Positions 6,397-9,215 of a stretch of 9,215 nucleotides of DNA are shown here, piece after piece. Where the stretch lies: the NCBI GenBank assembly GCA_903847655.1, contig CAINEG010000091.1, forward strand, positions 1 through 9,215, given 5' to 3'. This DNA is from an uncultured Bacteroidota bacterium. GTDB lineage: Bacteria; Bacteroidota; Bacteroidia; Chitinophagales; Chitinophagaceae. The notes beneath the pieces are model-generated. The model had not been told where the DNA came from. It did not search any database and saw only the letters and a list, made by a program, of their open reading frames with translations. A program made the position numbers and the translations under genes. Position 1 is the first letter of the stretch. Every line of letters begins with the position of its first letter.

Positions 6397-7650
6397 TTAA
6401 AACACTTCTCCCAAGTTCATAAAAATTCCTTTGGAACCTCCTTGACCAATGCCATAGTCGATCGCTATATTCGTATTGGAATGTTTACTTAGTTTAATAC
6501 GAATTCCTGCTCCATAGCCAGGTAAAAAATTTTGTAAAGGCTTGCCCTGACGCTCTGAAACAGATTGGATATTCGCAAAAAGAACGCCTCCTAGAAATCC
6601 ATTCTCGGTAATTCCAAAACGGTATTCAGACTCTGCAAATACAAATTTATCTCCTCTAAACCTACCTTGTATATACCCTCTACCGGTATTGTTATAAGTA
6701 TCTGAGGCAGTACTAGGTAAATCTAAATAAGGTTGTTTACCCTTAATAGTGAAAACATTATAAGACCAAAATGCTAAAATATTTTTACTGTTCGCAGGAA
6801 AAGGTATATACTTTCTATAGTCCAATAAAATAGACTGCCAGTTTTGATCACTTCCTAAAATTTTAAGATTATTTCTATACACTAAATTAAAATAGCTACT
6901 GTTAGGGGCAGGATTAGAAACTTGTTTTCTAGTGTCGTATAATAAATTAAGCAGCAAACCTATGGAGGTAGATTGTTTCGTTATGCCATATTCAGTAAAG
7001 CCTATCAAGGGCTTATTCATAGTGGTAGTATCTGTTATATTCCAACGATAGTCTATGTTTAAGCCTGGCCCAAAATATAAATTAGGGGCTATTTTTTTAA
7101 CAATAGATTGATGCAATTTAATGTATGAATAATCCAAATTATCAAATAATTTTAAATCACTACTGCCTCCTAATCCAAAATCCTTTTGTGGAAATTTTAA
7201 ATAGGCCCAACTAGTATTAATGTTATAATCGTTATTTTTTAACCAAATATTGGAGACCATTTGAGCAATCACCTGTTTATTTTGCGTATACTTTAATTCA
7301 GAAGAGACAAAGGAATGGTTATCGGTACTTTTTTTTACAGGTAAAATAAAGTTTGCATTTATAGAACTTGCAAAACCTGTGGCTAAACTATATTCCACTG
7401 CAGGAATAAATGTAAGTAAGGTTTTATTTTGCTTTTCATCTTGACTGCGTATTTTATTCACTTTAAAAACTCGGTATAATCCATCTACAAAGTCTACCAT
7501 GGAATCTAACCCTGGTTGTTTATACAATCCTAAAGTAAAAATATTTTTTTGATGGTTGGATTGATGGCCTAGGGTGCTATCCTGCGCAGTTAAGTTTATG
7601 GAAATAAAGAAACTAAGAAAAAAGGATAATTTAATAAGACTCCATTTCAT
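6397..7650 (-). CDS. Outer-membrane Omp85/BamA-TamA-type beta-barrel without POTRA domains
   Basis: A 417-residue outer-membrane protein. A Sec signal (about 1-22, ending NLTAQ) leads to a short 55-60-residue periplasmic segment and then a barrel of about 340 residues starting near TLLTFIPAVEYSLATGFA (77-94). Omp85-superfamily marks are LLYDTRKQVSNPAPNSSYF (236-254, the usual 'DtR....P..G' strand pair), the conserved loop-6 region GRGYIQGRFRGDKF (323-336) with its RF/RGD core followed by a strand ending YRF, and a C-terminal phenylalanine after MNLGEV. The N-terminal segment is too short for even one POTRA domain of about 75 residues plus linker, so this is unlikely to be BamA itself. Function is unknown. 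Small POTRA-less members include passenger-associated barrels. It is first in a two-gene unit with the exported metallophosphoesterase and has a perfect TATCTTTG -7-like box about 60 bp upstream. Confidence 0.85.
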   Translation of the reverse strand: MKWSLIKLSFFLSFFISINLTAQDSTLGHQSNHQKNIFTLGLYKQPGLDSMVDFVDGLYRVFKVNKIRSQDEKQNKTLLTFIPAVEYSLATGFASSINANFILPVKKSTDNHSFVSSELKYTQNKQVIAQMVSNIWLKNNDYNINTSWAYLKFPQKDFGLGGSSDLKLFDNLDYSYIKLHQSIVKKIAPNLYFGPGLNIDYRWNITDTTTMNKPLIGFTEYGITKQSTSIGLLLNLLYDTRKQVSNPAPNSSYFNLVYRNNLKILGSDQNWQSILLDYRKYIPFPANSKNILAFWSYNVFTIKGKQPYLDLPSTASDTYNNTGRGYIQGRFRGDKFVFAESEYRFGITENGFLGGVLFANIQSVSERQGKPLQNFLPGYGAGIRIKLSKHSNTNIAIDYGIGQGGSKGIFMNLGEVF

Positions 7651-7869
7651 ATGCTATTGAGTTACTTCTAAGCTTTTTGCTTCTATTGTAATTGCTAATA
7701 ATAGTGCAAAGATAACTCAAATGCTTGTTAATTAATGCTTTCGTTCTTTGATTAAGCACCCATGGGCTATACACCGCTTATATAATGGGAAAGAAAATTC
7801 CTTCTAAATTCAAAATATTATTAATAGATTTACGATAGAGATTTCATAAATACTTAAAACCACAAAATC
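7651..7869. promoter_or_regulatory. Divergent 219-bp intergenic regulatory region
   Basis: Shared upstream region of the outer-membrane barrel gene (-) and the Gfo/Idh/MocA gene (+). It contains no ORF worth calling. Visible elements are a minus-strand TATCTTTG box, an 8-bp inverted repeat TTGAGTTA (7657-7664) / TAACTCAA (7713-7720), the palindrome CCCATGGG (7759-7766), and a plus-strand TAGATTTA (7825-7832) that matches five of the six fixed positions of TAnnTTTG but has no TTTG at the proper spacing. No Shine-Dalgarno precedes either start. Confidence 0.5.
7707..7714 (-). promoter_or_regulatory. Candidate -7 box (TATCTTTG) for the barrel gene
   Basis: The minus strand reads TATCTTTG, an exact match to the Bacteroidota TAnnTTTG -7 element. 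It would start transcription near 7700, leaving a leader of about 50 nt before the ATG at 7650. No TTTG is found 19-21 bp upstream, so only half of the promoter is supported. One arm of the TTGAGTTA/TAACTCAA inverted repeat overlaps the box (7713-7720). Confidence 0.4.
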
Positions 7870-9215
7870 ATGAGTAATAATCGCAGAAATTTTATTAAAA
7901 ATATTGGGGGGTCTATGGCTTTATTGGCTGTAGGAAAAACCGCCTCTGCTGCAAATACAAGCACTGCTTCTATTTTAAATTCAAAAATCAAAGTAAGCGC
8001 CAATGATAAAATACGCATTGGCTTAATTGGTTCAGGTATCATTGGTCATTACGATACCTCTACTGCTTTAAAAGTACCAGGGGTAGAATTAGTAGCAGTT
8101 TGTGATTTATATAAAGGCCGTTTAGAAGGGGCCAAGGAAACCTGGGGTAATGATTTATTTACTACGCAAGATTATAGAGAACTATTAGCTAGAAAAGACA
8201 TAGATGCAGTTTTGATTTGCACACCCGATCACTGGCATCAAAAAATATCTATTGATGCCATGCGTGCAGGCAAACATGTGTATTGTGAAAAACCAATGGT
8301 GCAAAAAATTGAACAAGGTTGGGGTGTCATCAATGCGCAGAAAGAAACCGGTAAGGTATTTCAAGTGGGCAGTCAAATGGCAAGCTCCGTGAGCATATTG
8401 GAAGCCAAAAGATTATTAGCTGCAGGCACTATTGGAGAATTAACCATGGTAGAATCTTTTTGTGATCGTTCTGATGCAAGAGGTGCTTGGGCTTATTCTA
8501 TTCCAACAGATGCCTCTCCAGAAACTATTGATTTTGATACCTTCTTAGGCAATGCCCCTAAAGTACCCTTTGAAGCAAAACGCTTTTTCAGATGGCGTAA
8601 TTATGGAGCCTATGGAACGGGCGCCGCAGGCGATTTAATTGTGCATTTATTAACGGGTATACATACGGTAACAGGTGCAGTGGGGCCAGAGAAAATTATG
8701 AGTGTGGCTAATTTAAAATTATGGAAAGATGGTAGAGACTCTTTTGATATTATTAATGCAGTGATGGATTATAAAACAAATGAAAAACACAATGCATTTC
8801 ATGTAGTGACCAGAGTGAACTTAACTGACGGAGAAGGTAAGGGCCCCTTTGGTATAAAGCTAATTGGAACAGAGGGTGTGATAGAATCTTTTGGCAATGG
8901 CTTAGTGGTAAAAACATTGAAAAGACGCGCTGCGCCAGGTTATGGCGGCTATGATTCTTTTGAAAGTTTTTCTAATAAACAAAAAGAAGATTTTAAAAAA
9001 TGGTACCAATCGGAGTATGGCAATGACACAGAGGGCGGCTATGATTTAGGAAAAGAAAGCAAATTTGAAGCGCCCAAGAATTACGATGATCGCTTAGACC
9101 ATATGATTGTATTTTTTAACGCCATTAGAACAGGCAGCAAAATTTACGAAGATGCTTCTTTTGGTTTGAGAGCTGCGGCACCTGCGATTGCTTGTAATTT
9201 AAGTGCGCAACAAAA
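7870..9215 (+). CDS. Gfo/Idh/MocA-family oxidoreductase with Tat signal, 3' end missing
   Basis: The frame is open from ATG 7870 to the right edge (448 residues visible, no stop). A Tat signal NNRRNFIKN with hydrophobic stretch GGSMALLAVG ends near TASAANT. An NAD(P)-binding Rossmann domain follows, with GLIGSGIIG (51-59), DIDAVLICTPDHWH (110-123) and the family hallmark CEKPM (139-143, Lys141 of EKP). The C-terminal alpha/beta domain includes GTGAAGDLIVHLLTGIH, with Asp255 and His259 in the region that holds the catalytic Asp/His in relatives. By family knowledge such enzymes oxidise or reduce sugars, inositols or related polyols, or act as NAD-dependent glycosidases. The Bacteroidota Tat-signal subgroup is common in sugar-derivative gene clusters. 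The substrate is unknown. The visible length already approaches a full-size member, so probably little is missing. Start chosen because it begins immediately before the twin-arginine motif. Confidence 0.92.
   Translation, partial: MSNNRRNFIKNIGGSMALLAVGKTASAANTSTASILNSKIKVSANDKIRIGLIGSGIIGHYDTSTALKVPGVELVAVCDLYKGRLEGAKETWGNDLFTTQDYRELLARKDIDAVLICTPDHWHQKISIDAMRAGKHVYCEKPMVQKIEQGWGVINAQKETGKVFQVGSQMASSVSILEAKRLLAAGTIGELTMVESFCDRSDARGAWAYSIPTDASPETIDFDTFLGNAPKVPFEAKRFFRWRNYGAYGTGAAGDLIVHLLTGIHTVTGAVGPEKIMSVANLKLWKDGRDSFDIINAVMDYKTNEKHNAFHVVTRVNLTDGEGKGPFGIKLIGTEGVIESFGNGLVVKTLKRRAAPGYGGYDSFESFSNKQKEDFKKWYQSEYGNDTEGGYDLGKESKFEAPKNYDDRLDHMIVFFNAIRTGSKIYEDASFGLRAAAPAIACNLSAQQ

Noticed and set aside
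7854..8376. Two minus-strand ORFs of 62-63 codons opposite the Gfo/Idh/MocA gene
   Set aside because: The plus strand there carries the Tat signal, Rossmann and EKP motifs of a real gene, and the antisense frames have no family features.
1..9215. CRISPR arrays, tRNA/rRNA genes, insertion sequences, phage or toxin-antitoxin genes
   Set aside because: No regularly spaced repeats, cloverleaf-like segments, transposase motifs or terminal inverted repeats were seen. Nearly all of the sequence is explained by the listed genes.

Overview
This window looks like ordinary chromosome from a member of the Bacteroidota, probably close to Chitinophagaceae/Sphingobacteriales. That placement is an inference. 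It rests on the A+T-rich composition, the lack of Shine-Dalgarno sequences before the starts, promoter-like sequences of the Bacteroidota TTTG/TAnnTTTG type, and the protein families present (POTRA-less Omp85-type barrel, Tat-signal Gfo/Idh/MocA oxidoreductase, UPS/GRP-type sugar transporter beside a secreted ADP-ribosylglycohydrolase). I see no rRNA, tRNA, CRISPR array, insertion sequence or phage gene.

Layout, left to right. (1) Positions 3-626 (+) are the C-terminal two thirds of a Ppx/GppA-family phosphatase, cut by the left edge. It converges, with a 1-bp gap, on a small two-CBS-domain protein (628-1059, -) that has its own promoter-like sequence. (2) Positions 1139-4628 (-) hold a three-gene operon read right to left: secreted ADP-ribosylglycohydrolase-family protein, ribokinase, then a 10-TM GRP/UPS-type sugar transporter. 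Stop and start overlap as TAATG between the first two genes, and a 26-bp gap separates the second from the third. Together they suggest periplasmic release of ribose from a ribosylated compound, uptake, and phosphorylation to ribose 5-phosphate. This resembles a stripped-down version of the Bacteroides ribose-utilisation (rus) loci. (3) Positions 4692-5291 (-) are an RluE-type 23S rRNA pseudouridine synthase. It is divergent, by only 25 bp, from a 72-residue VF530/DUF2132 protein (5317-5535, +). (4) Positions 5525-7650 (-) are a two-gene unit: an outer-membrane Omp85/BamA-TamA-type beta-barrel with no room for POTRA domains, followed by a calcineurin-like metallophosphoesterase with a twin-arginine, lipoprotein-like signal. 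(5) After a 219-bp divergent intergenic region, positions 7870-9215 (+) hold a Gfo/Idh/MocA-family oxidoreductase with a Tat signal that runs off the right edge.

The best candidates for a second look are the compact ribose-scavenging operon, especially its secreted glycohydrolase with a non-canonical metal-site motif and an extra C-terminal beta-rich region, and the pairing of a POTRA-less Omp85 barrel with an exported phosphoesterase. I found no clear sign of a wholly new system. Regulatory calls are motif-level and tentative.
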